Below, piece by piece: positions 24,322 to 35,404 of a stretch of DNA of 64,000 nucleotides. A program made the position numbers and the translations under genes. The notes beneath the pieces are model-generated. The model made no database searches and had not been told where the DNA came from. It saw only the letters and a list, made by a program, of their open reading frames with translations. Position 1 is the first letter of the stretch. Every line of letters begins with the position of its first letter. The stretch is from Cerrena zonata (taxonomy: Eukaryota > Basidiomycota > Agaricomycetes > Polyporales > Cerrenaceae), in NCBI GenBank assembly GCA_038087015.1, contig JASBNA010000006.1:744001-808000 (forward strand), written 5' to 3'.

Positions 24322-25802
24322 CTAGTATTGTAAAGTAGCACAAAATATCAAGGTGTATCATTAAATCCTCCCGCTCTCCGAACAGAGTTGAATTAGAATA
24401 TTCAATATCTAGGCCGATTGTGTGAAAGAGGTGTATGGTGTAGATACAGGATGTGCACCCAACAAGGCTACTTCTCTTCCAATCCTGCTGAGTACGCACT
24501 ACTTGGAACCTTGTTCTTTTCGCCAAAGATAACGAAGGCCAAGGGAAGGTCAGAAAGTTCCGAATACTTCATGTGATAATGCACTAGCATAACAAAATGT
24601 TTCTCAGCGATTGTATACAGGGGGGTAAATGGTCATGATCCAGAAAATAGTGAAGTTGTACGCCATTTAAGAACGTATTGTACCGAAGACCAATGACGGA
24701 AGGAAAGCTTTTTCGCACTTTTATACGTATGTAGGCAGCCAGCAAGCCTCGCGATAGAAGGCGTCGCGTGGGCCGCATGGGGGCGTATTGACATGACAAA
24801 TCCGATTGTAGCATAATACAACGAGAACGACTGGCCAAAGTGACCAGGTTCCTTTACCAACATCATTAGTTTCCGACCACCTCAGCTCACAGTGATAGTT
24901 TCTCCATGAGCCGAGCAACGGTCGAGTAGGTTATAATCTCGTGGATCTCGACTAGATAAACCGAACCTTGCGGTAATGACCAAGTTGGGAACCGCGATCT
25001 AGTGCGATGCGAGGCTGACAAAATGGTCAGTCAACCTTGCTAGACCTATCCTTTACGACTATACAAGGTTCGCGACGATTTCTAGATGGCGATTTGTATG
25101 GGCCCATAAGCAAATACATGCCTGAATAATTGAGTAAGTGACGGAGTGGCGGCCCTCCGCGAGGGTACATCTTATTTCCTTCTGTGCAGAGATTACGAAC
25201 GATTAGTTTGACAGCTTATCATTCTGCCAGTTGACCAGCGCATCTAGTCCATATACTCGCGTGAAGATCAAGGTCGCGCTGAACAAACAAAAGAGGTGAT
25301 AGAATACTCCTGAAGCAAATGATTAATGAACGTTTGACGATTTGGCGGGCCGGTTGCTGTTGCTCAGCGAGGATACTCAACGTTTGCCAGGTGGCGGGTA
25401 GGGAGCTGGGAGAAAACTCGGGATGAAGATCGAAAGGGGGCAGAGGAGGTCAAGATATACAGATATTCGCCGAGAACAGGAACGGTGATATCTCGGGCTG
25501 GGGAAATCAAGCGTAAAATCTGCCAATGGGGGATGGAAAGGGAGGATCGTGTGTAGGAAGCGAACGACGAGCACCAAGAATGGCAACAGGACAGCCTAAA
25601 GCAGGATGATCGGAGATCATAACATGTGACATCATCCTAATCAGACCCTCATCTCCTGTGCTCCCCGGCCGTTATTGCTATTTTCCAACGACTACATAGT
25701 CTGGGCGACCAGCTCACCGACTCCAACCACCTTCTTCCCCATCCACCACCTCCCCGCCCGACACCAACCTTTCACGCCTACAAGCGTGTTAGCTTCAGAG
25801 TC
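24322..25802. other. Long upstream region of the trehalose synthase gene
   Basis: About 1.5 kb without a supported gene, between the DUF6535 gene and the TPS1 start. AGGGG runs, which match the yeast stress-response element core, occur near 24619 and 25435, but such short matches are expected by chance. Nothing else was recognised. Confidence 0.35.
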
Positions 25803-28311
25803 ATGCCTGTGCCAACAGAACGCTCCGAGTCTTCCCCGGTCCTTGACCTCCATGGCTCAACAGGCCATCTCATCGTCGTCTCCAACCGTCTGCCCATAAC
25901 CATGACAAAAGATGCTGCAGGCGAGTACCACTTCAAGATGTCTTCAGGTGGTCTCGTCTCTGCCCTCTCGGGCTGTAAAAAGTCCATGTCCTTTACTTGG
26001 ATTGGTTGGCCCGGTTTCTTCATCCCTCCAAAGGACCGTCCTATCGTTGACAAGCGTCTTAAGGAGGAGTACTCATGTCAAGCTGTCTACCTTGATGATG
26101 ACGTCGCAGAGCGACACTACAATGGGCTTCTCCAACTCCATTCTCTGGCCTCTGTTCCATTACCATCCTGGTGAAATGAATTTCGAAGAAGAGAACTGGT
26201 TTTCGTACCGTCAAGCCAACATGGCGTTCGCCGACGCTATCATGAAGCAACTCCAACCAGGATCCATGGTCTGGGTTCAGGATTACCACCTCATGCTTCT
26301 TCCAATGCTCCTTCGTACTCTCAACGAAGGAACTGCCGCAGTCAGCGACGCCACCGCTGACGAAATTTCACGGATCATGGATGGGATTCAAACTGAGGAG
26401 TACCCCTCCCCGCCCAAGATTCCACACATCAAAATCGGTTTCTTCCTTCATACCCCGTTCCCTTCCTCTGAGATCTACCGGTACGTTTCTCCACCCACAC
26501 CCCATTTTTCTGTCACCTTCTTTGCTTGTCGTACTCTGGGTCTTTTGTGGACCCTGTTCCTATTCACTTCCTTTACGTCTGGACTCGTAAAAATCACTTC
26601 AGAAGTGACCTCACTCTGGGTCCCGGGCCGGCTCGCCCATTCGGTACTTTTGCCAATTTCGTTGGAGGTATGACGGTTTGGCTGTGGATGTGACGACAGT
26701 AAAACGTCACTATATGCGCCCACAAATACAGCATTGCCTAAGGGCTATTATCAGGAGTGGAAATCTAATGCATTTCATTTCTGTCTAACCCGTAACTCTT
26801 GTGTAGTTTGGGTGTACGCGCATTAAGCTTTTATCCCTTGGCATCCCTTTTGCGTCCCGTTCCTTCCGTACTGCTTCCATATTCATCTCCGTCGATCTTC
26901 ACATCTTATGATTCAATTCAGTTCACTTGACTCGTGCTACTAGTCTCTGTCTGGTAATACAGCTATCATGTGTTTTGCTAACTCCTTGGTCATTTCACCA
27001 GAATTCTCCCAGTCCGACGAGAAATTCTTCTCGGCATCCTCTACAGCGACCTCATCGGCTTCCACACTTATGACTACGCCCGTCACTTCCTTTCGTCATG
27101 TACACGTATCCTTGGTTTACCCACTATGCCGAACGGAGTCGAGTTCGAGGGCCGGTTAGCCCACGTCGGCACATTCCCTATTGGTATTGACCCCGATTCC
27201 TTCATCACGGTATGGCTGCTACATTCTATGCCGCTATGATAATCGTTCTTATTTTTTCCACAGAACCTCAAGAAGGAAAGTGTCCAAAAACGTGTCAAAC
27301 AACTCGAAAACCGGTTCGGTGACGTCAAAGTCATCGTCGGTGTTGATCGTCTTGACTACATCAAAGGTGTCCCACAGAAATTGCACGCTCTCGAACTTTT
27401 CCTTTCTCAACATCCAGAATGGATCGGCAAAGTCGTTCTCGCCCAGTTAGCTGTACCATCGAGACAGGATGTCGAAGAGTACCAGAACTTGAGAGCGACG
27501 GTGAACGAACTCGTCGGACGGATTAATGGTCGATTCGGCACGGTCGACTTTATGCCGATACATTTCATGCACAAGAGCTTGCCATTCGATGAATTGTGTG
27601 CGCTGTACGCGGTCAGTGATGTCTGTCTAGTTTCAAGTACCAGGGATGGTATGAACCTCGTAAGTACAATATTCTCATTCCAAATTCGTATTTTATTTTC
27701 GATGCCGATCTACTCTTTCGCTGCTAGGTTTCGTACGAGTACATTGCCTGCCAGCAAGAGAGGCAGGGTGCTATGATCCTTTCCGAGTTCGCTGGTGCTG
27801 CTCAGAGTTTGAACGGAAGTATCGTCGTGAACCCTTGGGATTCGCAACAAGTCGCCGATGCCATTTTCGAGGCCGTTACCATGGATGCTGAAACGAGAGC
27901 CGAGAACCACAAGAAGCTCTTCAAGGTATGTAACGGTTAATTTCTCACCCATGTCCTTAATTTAACCACATCATCTCCATTCATAGTACGTCAACAAATA
28001 CTCTGCAGCGTTCTGGGGTACATCCTTCGTCGGCGAAATGACCAAACTCAACGTTCCCGGTCGATACCGCTCAGGCTCAAGCCGAGAAGGATGACGAAGA
28101 CCACATTGCTGAACTCAAACACGGTCAAGCAGAATTACAGACGAGGGAAGAAGATTCGACAGGAAGTGTTATTGTGAATGGTTCAGTCCCCCCCACTCCC
28201 GCTGGAAACGCTATTTCTGGTGATGTTCCTGGTGAGGACAAACACGCCAACGGATACATTAACGGGAATGAAGTGAACGGACACGCTAACGGAAACGGGA
28301 TCCATGTGTAA
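25803..28311 (+). CDS. TPS1: Trehalose-6-phosphate synthase, two apparent frameshifts
   Basis: Makes trehalose 6-phosphate from UDP-glucose and glucose 6-phosphate. Exons: 25803-26480, 27002-27209, 27264-27659, 27728-27925 and 27987-28311. GT20 landmarks are clear: IVVSNRLPIT, SSGGLVSALSG, WIGWPGFF, WVQDYHLMLLP, FFLHTPFPSSEIYR, LIGFHTYDYARHF, VGVDRLDYIKG and SSTRDGMNLVSYEYIACQ. Two 1-nt frame breaks interrupt it: at the GGG run near 26124-26126 (the next residues GFSNSILWPLFHYHPGEMNF are in another frame), and in the CCCGG run near 28055-28060, after which a hydrophilic, Asn/Gly-rich tail (VNGHANGNGIHV) continues to TAA at 28309-28311. Each looks like one surplus G. No GT-AG intron fits either place. 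The first intron is 521 nt, about ten times the local norm. TPS1 is normally single copy and intact, so assembly error is the simplest explanation. Confidence 0.95.
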
Positions 28312-29199
28312 GGATGGGGGTGGATAAGTTAGGTTTGTGTACACACGACTAGAAGGGGTTCGAGCCGAACTCGAGTATCTTCATTCTACATTTGTTTGTT
28401 TTATTAACTTCTCTTAACGTTATCGCCCCTCACGACTCTTCCTTCTCTTATTCCTACTGTTGCCATTATTGTTGTTGTTGAATTATACACGCGCATATAC
28501 GCATCCACATGTACATCTTGTACACATATCACATATCACATACTGTATGCGACATACCACCCTTTTTCGTTCTTCGCAACTCTCTATCTGTCCCCCTTGG
28601 TTATTGGCTTTTGGTGTTTGGTGATCCATTCGTACACTTCATTTCTTGGTCCGTATTCATATTCAGATTCAATGTCGTGGTGTTCTTGTCGGTATGCGTT
28701 GTCCGAAAATATGTAAATTTGTAGCCTATATCCTCGTCTATAGATGGGTTGTACTGTACCGAACTTTGTTTTCTCTTTTCAACCGCTTGGTTATGGGTGT
28801 CAGGGTGTAGTCGCACCTCCGATTTCTTCAAGATGTATACATGGATCAAACAATGCATTTTTCTACATACGCGCCTTGATTACTGATGCATTGCATAGAA
28901 CAATGACTTCTACTCAGTCATTGGGGTTCAAATACATGTTTTGTCATTCTTGCTATGTGTTACGATTCCTCTCCTGTCGCTTGATGCCTACTGATGAGAT
29001 CTAGCGACAAAATGATTATCGTATCCGTTAGTGCATGCCCATCCTTTTGGTGCGTACTCATCAATATGGCCGAACGAATGGACTCAAAACATATAATTTG
29101 CCACGTGCTGATCACTAAGTTGCGTACAGAAGGCTCGAGTACAGAGCAAGTCAGCCTAAAGGAAGATGTCCATTCTGCAGAGTACCACCTCCAAACTTC
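28312..29199. other. Intergenic region between convergent genes
   Basis: The 3' ends of TPS1 and the secreted proline-rich protein gene face each other here. The sequence is T-rich after the TPS1 stop, with small ATT/GTT runs, as expected for a 3' UTR. No gene or RNA is supported. Confidence 0.4.
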
Positions 29200-30397
29200 T
29201 CAAATCGTATAATCTGCGCCGGTACTACCACTATCCAAACATGCTTGCCCAGCCGCACTCGACGTAGGATTGAAGCTAGTCGGGAAACAGGAGGATACTG
29301 TGTTCGTCGTGGTCTTCACATTGATCTTCAGGCAAATGTTGTTGTTGAACTTGGTTTCAACAGACCAAGCCGCGTTCTGCTTGAGTCCATTGTCATGGAT
29401 TGACAGAGCGATTGCTTGAGTGCAGACTTCATTAATATCTGTCTGCGTCCAGACACTATCATCCCAGGCCGTTTTGCTCGTCGGAGTGTTCTTCTTGCGC
29501 CCATCGGTCACCTTGGATATCTAGAATGAAAGATATAGCTATAGTATTATAATAGAGGATCAATTTCGTCACTTACGTCAAATAAACAGAGCCCAGTAGC
29601 CTTCAAACAATCTCCCTCAACGTCTGGGAATGTACTCTTCAATAGACTCGCAGTGTGTCTACCTATAAACTTGTTTTTCGGATCGCCGACGAAGATATGG
29701 GGTTCAATTGCGGTCATGAGAGTACTGGCCTGCGCCAACTCAGCAGCCGTAGGGCCCGTCTAAATAGTGTAATGATATGTTAGTGTTGCTTCCATGCTAA
29801 AGAGGAGAAACTAACCGGTGAGGGTTTGACAGGAACTGACGGGTCAACTGCCGAGGGACCAACTGGAGTTTGCGGGTCAGTCGGCAGGGGATCAACCGGG
29901 GCTGGAGGTGCAGTTGACGGAACAGGGTCAGAAGGGGGCGGAGTGGGGGACGGAGATGCGGTGACAGATGGAGGTAAAGTGACATGAGGAGGTACAGAAA
30001 CGGGTGAAGTTCCTGTAGTAGGTGGGGGTACACTGACAAGCGGAGGGACGGCGGAAGATGAAGGATGAGCAGGTGCGGGGGCCGAGGGAGGGACAACAGT
30101 TGGTTTGGGTAGTGAAGGAAGGACAGAAGTGATAGGGACGGGAGGTTTGGTGAGAGGTTTGGTAGGAGGTTTGGTAGGAGGTCCAGCGGGACGTTTAGAA
30201 GCACGTCTACCAAGAGCATATCCATTTACATTAATAAGATCAGACAACGGTGATGCTGGGTGCAGTATGTTCGACACCGATGAATGACACGGGTAAGATG
30301 TGCATGAAAGGACGTCAGAAATTTGTACTGGCAGAGCATGCGAAAAGGAAGCGACCGTTATGAAGGAAAAGATAATGGTAGATGTTTTTCCAACCAT
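29200..30397 (-). CDS. Secreted proline-rich protein of unknown function
   Basis: Three exons: 30397-29816, 29759-29577 and 29520-29200, with two 56-nt introns, giving 361 aa. It opens with a signal peptide (MVGKTSTIIFSFITVASFSHALP). After a short Cys-containing stretch and a dibasic site (GRRASKRP, possibly Kex2-like), residues of about 65-195 are a low-complexity Pro/Ser/Thr/Val linker. The C-terminal part, about 165 residues, is a folded-looking domain with at least five cysteines (GDCLKATGLCLF ... NEVCTQ ... NNICLKINV ... VSSCFPTS ... GQACLDSG). The layout fits an O-glycosylated cell-wall or secreted protein. I chose the ATG at 30397 rather than the upstream in-frame ATG because it starts a clean signal peptide in a CCAACCATGG context (read on the minus strand as CCATGGTTGG). 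Confidence 0.85.
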
Positions 30398-31735
30398 GGC
30401 AATAAAAATGTTTAGAATGAATGAGTCGTGTAAGTGGTCGTGAAGAAGTGGGGATCGTCCGGCGATGGGGGTTGTCTGAAGACACAACAAGCCATTTTAT
30501 ACTTCAAGTAACATGAAGCGGCTATACAGCTCGAGTGTGGTCTCTATATAGAATGAGGGCGTATATGGTGACCATCTGATAGACTGATAAAATCACAACT
30601 GGGGACGTTCTAATGCGGCACTTGAGGTATAGTATCTACCTTGCCGTTCGCAGGCCGCATATTTTTAGTGACTAGGACTCGGAGAAAGTGAAAACCCTAT
30701 CTCCTTCAAGCTATTACTCGCTCATCCAGGGGTGAGAAGGCAATGGATAGCGTCTAAAACACTGGAATGAAACACGATATCAAAAAGAGTTAGAAGCCAG
30801 TGAGACGAAATTTCAAACCTGGGTGTCGATTCGCGCTGACGAGTTGTATGGTTTCAGCTGCCAACAGTGCGCCAACTACTACCAACTCATCTAGACGTTT
30901 GGTAGTTGTTGTGTTACAAATGCGTTTTGTACACTCAACAGATATATTTCAGTTGGCCAGATACATTTTTGCATATCCGTTCAACATACCTTGGAACGTC
31001 ATCTACACTGGGTGTATATAACAATATTGATTAATGAAGGGTTTAGTGTTTAATCTCGAATGCAGGAGAGTTACATACCCCTGAATAGATGAAAGAACGC
31101 CTGAGTAGAAGATACTATCAGGTTTCTATCATGGATGGCAGATGTCCGCACAGCGCACAGCGCACTTCTCGGCTTCTCTTCAGGGTCCGGGGAGACATGA
31201 GAAGGTGATTCTTCAGACCGTAAAATGTGTGTTACGGCTTAACAATATAATGAAGCGACACAAATTTTGAAGCCTCCAGGCTCCCACAAGTTCAACGTAG
31301 CTTCTAGAGCAAGTTGCAAGTGGAAAGTTGCAAAGGATCATAATATTAATAGTTGCCTATTTCAGCCACAGTATAAGTGCAGGGCGTCGACGTGGCAATG
31401 GATACGAGTATCTCTCGGTATTAGCGGATTACTCACATAGGCTCTGACCCGGCTACTAGATTGATCACCTTCTGCTGTCCGAACATATCCACGAAGTCTT
31501 ATGACTGTGCAATGAACCTGGCGAAAGAAAAGATTCATCTCGAACTGCGCCTTTCGCCATAAAGGTAGTATCAATTGTCAATGTATGAGCAGAATCAGGG
31601 TACAAGGTCTTACAATGATAACAGAGTGTCTGCAAGCATCAGATGAAATAGTATTAGCTTTATCTGGAATTTGAATTGGAGTCCCAGAATCAATAGACAC
31701 CGAAAGTCCATAGCGGCAGACAAAATCGGCAGTAC
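30398..31735. other. Intergenic region, no gene recognised
   Basis: Promoter side of the secreted protein gene and 3' flank of ERG6. Open frames here (for example 30800-31021) are short and without protein character. A small direct repeat GCACAGCGCACAGCGCAC lies near 31149. Confidence 0.4.
30497..30503 (-). promoter_or_regulatory. TATA box of the secreted proline-rich protein gene
   Basis: The minus strand reads GTATAAAATGG, about 100 nt upstream of the ATG at 30397. A second TATATA lies near 30545. Confidence 0.5.
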
Positions 31736-32912
31736 CTACAGTGGCTTCCTACAAATCACGATATACAAAGGTGTGAAGAGCTTCTCCTTTCCGCCCGCTA
31801 CGCAAGCGTCCCCAGCAAGTTTCAGGGTTTCACAGATATCGTATGTGCCACTGGGTATTAGATGGAGTTTCTCCATCGCCCACAGACTATAGTGGGTGAC
31901 AAACTTGCCGCTAGCACTTGTTCTCCAGCACATAAAGAGGTCCCAGGCTGTTTGAGCCTTGGAGAGGTCACCCTCCAACGGGTAATATCAAGGAATATCA
32001 TCGGGACGTTCAGCAAGATCTTCCTCATGCAGAACCTCGAACCCGACAGCATCCAATGCCTTACGAACATCGCGGAGCGGCCGCATCTCAGGGATTCCGT
32101 TGCTTATCTCCATTTGTCTAGCAAGCGCGCGGTGTTCTGGGTTGTCAGGGTTCCAACGATCCGTTAAACCCCATTCATAAACACCAAACTGCAAGTAAAT
32201 GATGTGATAAGAGAGTGCTCTGACACAAACAAAGATGGTGACTTACGACTCCGCCAGGTTTGAGAACCTTCTTGATTTCGCCATACACAGTCTCCCATGA
32301 CGGAGCATGGATCGTAGATTCGATGGCATAAACTGTAAAATACATATTAGTGACTGCTGACAATGCACCCCTTCGATATTTGAGAGATGGATACGTACCA
32401 GCATCAAATGTGTTCTCGTCAAAGTATTCAGAAAGCTTCATGAAGTCACCCTCCACGTACTTGACTTGGCCTTCCAAACCTGCATTTTGAGTGTGCTTGA
32501 TAGCACGGCTAATCTGGTAATGATTGTTGTTCAGTCCAACAATGTTGACATCTGCGAAACGGGCAATCTGACGAGCTGGTCCGCCGACACCACATCCGAC
32601 GTCAAGTACACGCATTCCTGGACGCAAATTCATTTGCGCGGCGAGGTAGTGCTCATGACGAGCAAGTGCCGCAGTGAAGCCCTCGCCTTTGTAGAAACGA
32701 GAGAAGTGGAACGACGACGACCAGGCGTACTCGTAGAGAAGCGTCGCAGCATCGTAGTAGCCGTTGACAACGTCAGTATAGTTCTCTCTGCGATTTTCGG
32801 TATGCTGTTGGTCGTCTTGGGCTAGGTCAGTGTCCCAGAAGTCGGTATACTTTTGCATACGGCCTTGCTGACGACCGTCAGGAGTTATTTCGGACACGCT
32901 GGAGGACATCAT
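31736..32912 (-). CDS. ERG6: Sterol 24-C-methyltransferase with an in-frame TGA
   Basis: Transfers a methyl group from SAM to C-24 of the sterol side chain in ergosterol synthesis, at the ER and lipid droplets. Three exons: 32912-32399, 32332-32247 and 32188-31736, with introns of 66 and 58 nt in phase; 350 codons before the final TAG. Seen are the SAM motif LDVGCGVGGPAR, the sterol-binding YEYAWSSSFHFSRFYKGE, the GLNNNHYQISRA block, KVLKPGGV and the C-terminal GGKEKLFTPLY. At 31990-31988 a TGA stands in frame between ERPDDIP and YYPLEGD, where the family has tryptophan (TGG). The frame is otherwise open to its normal end, about 84 codons later, so this is a single G-to-A difference. If real, it removes the conserved C-terminal sterol methyltransferase domain. 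A TATA box lies about 65 nt upstream. Confidence 0.93.
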
Positions 32913-32971
32913 GTAGTATGGCGGGGAGGGTGGAATGACACTACTATTGACAGGCTGAGAGTCCTGTGATA

Positions 32972-32979
32972 TATTTATA
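32972..32979 (-). promoter_or_regulatory. TATA box of ERG6
   Basis: The minus strand reads TATAAATATATC, about 60 nt before the start codon at 32912. Confidence 0.55.
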
Positions 32980-33083
32980 GTAGTAAGTGGTTAACGGCGG
33001 CATCGACAGACGGCGAAGTGGAAGGGAGTCGCTGCATTGAACGCCACGCACTAAAACCGTCTTGCCATATTTGGACAGAATTC

Positions 33084-33104
33084 AAACGCCAACGCCAACG
33101 CCAA
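33084..33104. repeat. Short hexamer repeat (AACGCC, three copies)
   Basis: Three perfect tandem copies of AACGCC followed by a partial one. It sits between ERG6 and the inverted-repeat element. Confidence 0.7.
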
Positions 33105-33162
33105 CTTGAACGTTTGGACCTAGGCTCGTTGGGGTGCTAGCGTATAATTCATTAAAGCAGTA

Positions 33163-33597
33163 CAGTACACTTGCTCATACTGCATATCATCGGGAGACAC
33201 CCTAACCCTATGCATTATGAGAAATATGTAATATAGAGTGGGCGCCTAGAGGATCATGTGACTAAGCAATAGCTTAACGTGAATTTAGTCATGAGAATAC
33301 ACGGGAAACTTTATAATTCTAACATAGATTGAGGCTACAATCTCCGTACTATGGTGATATATGCATTAATACTCATGATTTTGTGTCAGATCTTCGAAAT
33401 AGCTCAGGTGAAACATCCATTTTTTGAAGGTAATTACGTTCCCATCCCCCAAATTTGCTCCGTGGTAATGCATAATCGGCCCTCAAGGCTATGCATTATG
33501 CAATATGCATATTTCTGCCAAATTCCCCGCTTCCCGGGTTGGGACCCTCCACATTCCAATGCATTATGAGAATTATGCGGTATGAGCAAGTGTACTA
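33163..33597. mobile_element. MITE with 24-bp inverted repeats and TA target duplication
   Basis: The left end begins CAGTACACTTGCTCATACTG. The right end, read on the minus strand from 33597, begins TAGTACACTTGCTCATACCG. The two ends match at 22 of 24 positions. A TA dinucleotide flanks each end (33161-33162 and 33598-33599), as expected for Tc1/mariner-type insertion. The 435-bp element has no transposase frame, so it is a non-autonomous miniature element. Inside are several copies of TGCATTATG-like words, including two in the same orientation near the ends (about 33210 and 33559). Confidence 0.8.
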
Positions 33598-33599
33598 TA

Positions 33600-34395
33600 A
33601 TGTTGTTGAAGTTTAGACGCCAAAAGAAAAGAGTATAGAAAAGAAAAGAAAAAATGAGACGTTCGCGAGCTCTCAGACCACCCACATAAGGTCCTATGTG
33701 ATCAGTGCCCTTTGTCCGGTCAGAGCCACCTCTCGTATCGGTCGAAGGCCTGGGCTGTGCTCCAAACCGACAGAGGAGTAGGGGAGGACCTCCGCAAGGA
33801 TAACCACGGCGAGCCTGGTCTGGACCGTAACAGATCGTAAACCCGCTGCGCTAGCATCTCGTTATTTACCTTGTTGGTTCCTTGTATTTATAGCCGACTT
33901 TAACGTGCCTTTTGACCATTTGACATCGCAAAAATTATTGCAATTTGGCGATACAGCATGTTGTAAGCCTAATATACATTCGTAAGTATATTTGAGAATA
34001 TAATACAAGCTGAATATAGCCAATCTATCGTGCTGGTAGATTACAATAGAGGTTTAAAGCTACTTACTTATACTTATACAGCTGCGCGTAGGATGACACT
34101 GATTGGTTATTTTTCCGTCTCAAGGCTGCCACATGGTTAAAGTCTCGACCTATACTATTGAGATGCCACAAATTAGCATGAAACTCAGAGTATAATGAAG
34201 CTTTCAGTACAGCAAGAAAGTACAGACTGCCAAATCATCAGACGGAATCTTACATAATTTGGAAACAGGCCCTCCTAATATAGTATTCAGGTGCAGTTAG
34301 CACTCCGCTTGACATTCGCACAGCTAGACTATGAAGCCATGTAGACACAGCATCGTCATGGTGAAGTTAAAGATCTCGGACAGCAAGCAAGTAAC
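33600..34395. other. AT-rich, gene-poor DNA, possible old repeat
   Basis: A purine-rich run (AAAAGAAAAGAAAAAATGAG) near 33637-33657 is followed by a GC-richer block (about 33700-33850) and then AT-rich sequence. No coding frame is supported. The sudden changes of composition next to a MITE suggest remnants of other repeats, but I could not find terminal repeats or a target duplication. Confidence 0.35.
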
Positions 34396-34566
34396 ATGGA
34401 GAATTTCCCCAGGTCCCCATCCGGTTCCTCACATTCGGACTCCACCGCTCCGCTTGGTTCTGTGAGCTCCTCCCCGTCTCCCCTAAAAAGGAGGGTGCGG
34501 CTTGCGGCGGGCTGGTTTTACGAGTCTAGTTTGGACCCTCGGGATCTAGCTAAAATTGCTGAATAA
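34396..34566 (+). CDS. Small 56-aa open frame, hypothetical
   Basis: ATG in good context (GTAACATGG) opens a 56-codon frame ending TAA. The first half is Ser/Pro-rich (RSPSGSSHSDS, SVSSSPSPL), then comes a basic patch (KRRVRL) and a short end with Trp and Tyr (AAGWFYESSLDPRDLAKIAE). This composition is better than chance, and the GC content is higher than its surroundings. It could be a small protein or one exon of a larger gene; no splice partner was found. Confidence 0.35.
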   Translation: MENFPRSPSGSSHSDSTAPLGSVSSSPSPLKRRVRLAAGWFYESSLDPRDLAKIAE

Positions 34567-34934
34567 ATCTCATCTTTACTAGATTGTACTCTGCGTAGCA
34601 GACGACTTCACAGTTATTTCTGCACTACCCACCAACGAATCTCTGTCTTCACGCTGTTCACCCTTTGCCCATCGATTTCTCATCAAATCGTCTCAAGGTT
34701 CGTTTGAAATTTGCATTACAAGCGGCCAATCATCAGAGACAACTAATCTAATTGCCTGTCATCATTTTGAGTGATGCTGGGGAGTAACTGAGGTCCGGGG
34801 AGTGTTGAGAGGAGACGGATACAGCACCGTGACCTACCATCTAGAATTCTTCAGTGCAGACGACTGTTTCAACCCTGTAAGCGTTCACATTTGCGATTCG
34901 TTGCATGTTGAACTTATGAGGGTCAGAAGAGCCA

Positions 34935-35349
34935 ATGGACCCTGCACAGAAGCTGAGTGAAAACTTCTATGACAGAACCCTGACAGAACCCTACCTGGAA
35001 GTTGTTTCAAAAGGTGAGTACTATCTCCGGTTAAGCAGCACCATGATAGGAAATCGGACCACAGATTACCGCCAAGTTGAACTTTTGGGCCCCCATACTT
35101 CACATTTTACAGGATTTTTTACAATGTGTATGGGCCTCAATACTCCACTTCAGGCGATTAGCTCTGAGGCTCCGTCTGAAGGGTATCAATCCAAGAGAAT
35201 TATCGACTATCGAACACATCAAGCAGAAGTTCACTACACGTCTAATGCTCTGTCTTACGCCACAATCACAGGCCCCTTTTGATCTGCTGGCAGGTGTATC
35301 TCGGTTTGTGCGTTTGTCCATAGTTGCGATCGCGGGTTCAGCCGCCTGA
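34935..35349 (+). CDS. Doubtful two-exon hypothetical protein
   Basis: The frame starts MDPAQKLSENFYDRTLTEP. A good donor (GGTGAGTA at about 35013) and an acceptor (TTTTACAG at 35105-35112) would remove 99 nt. Downstream, two frames are open: one ends at 35282, and the other, ending at 35349, has the more protein-like text (RLKGINPRELSTIEHIKQKF). Which is real is unclear, and no family is recognised. Confidence 0.25.
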
Positions 35350-35404
35350 CTTTGGTATAAAACAAAACAAATCACGTCGATAGTGGTCTAGCACGGATAG
35401 CACT

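Noticed and set aside
28340..28370. GGGGTTCGAGCC resembling a tRNA B box
   Set aside because: It lies in the TPS1 3' UTR and no A box, acceptor stem or anticodon arm can be built around it.
33195..33212. Telomere-like CCCTAACCCTA
   Set aside because: Fewer than two full repeat units, inside the MITE and far from any chromosome end; expected by chance.
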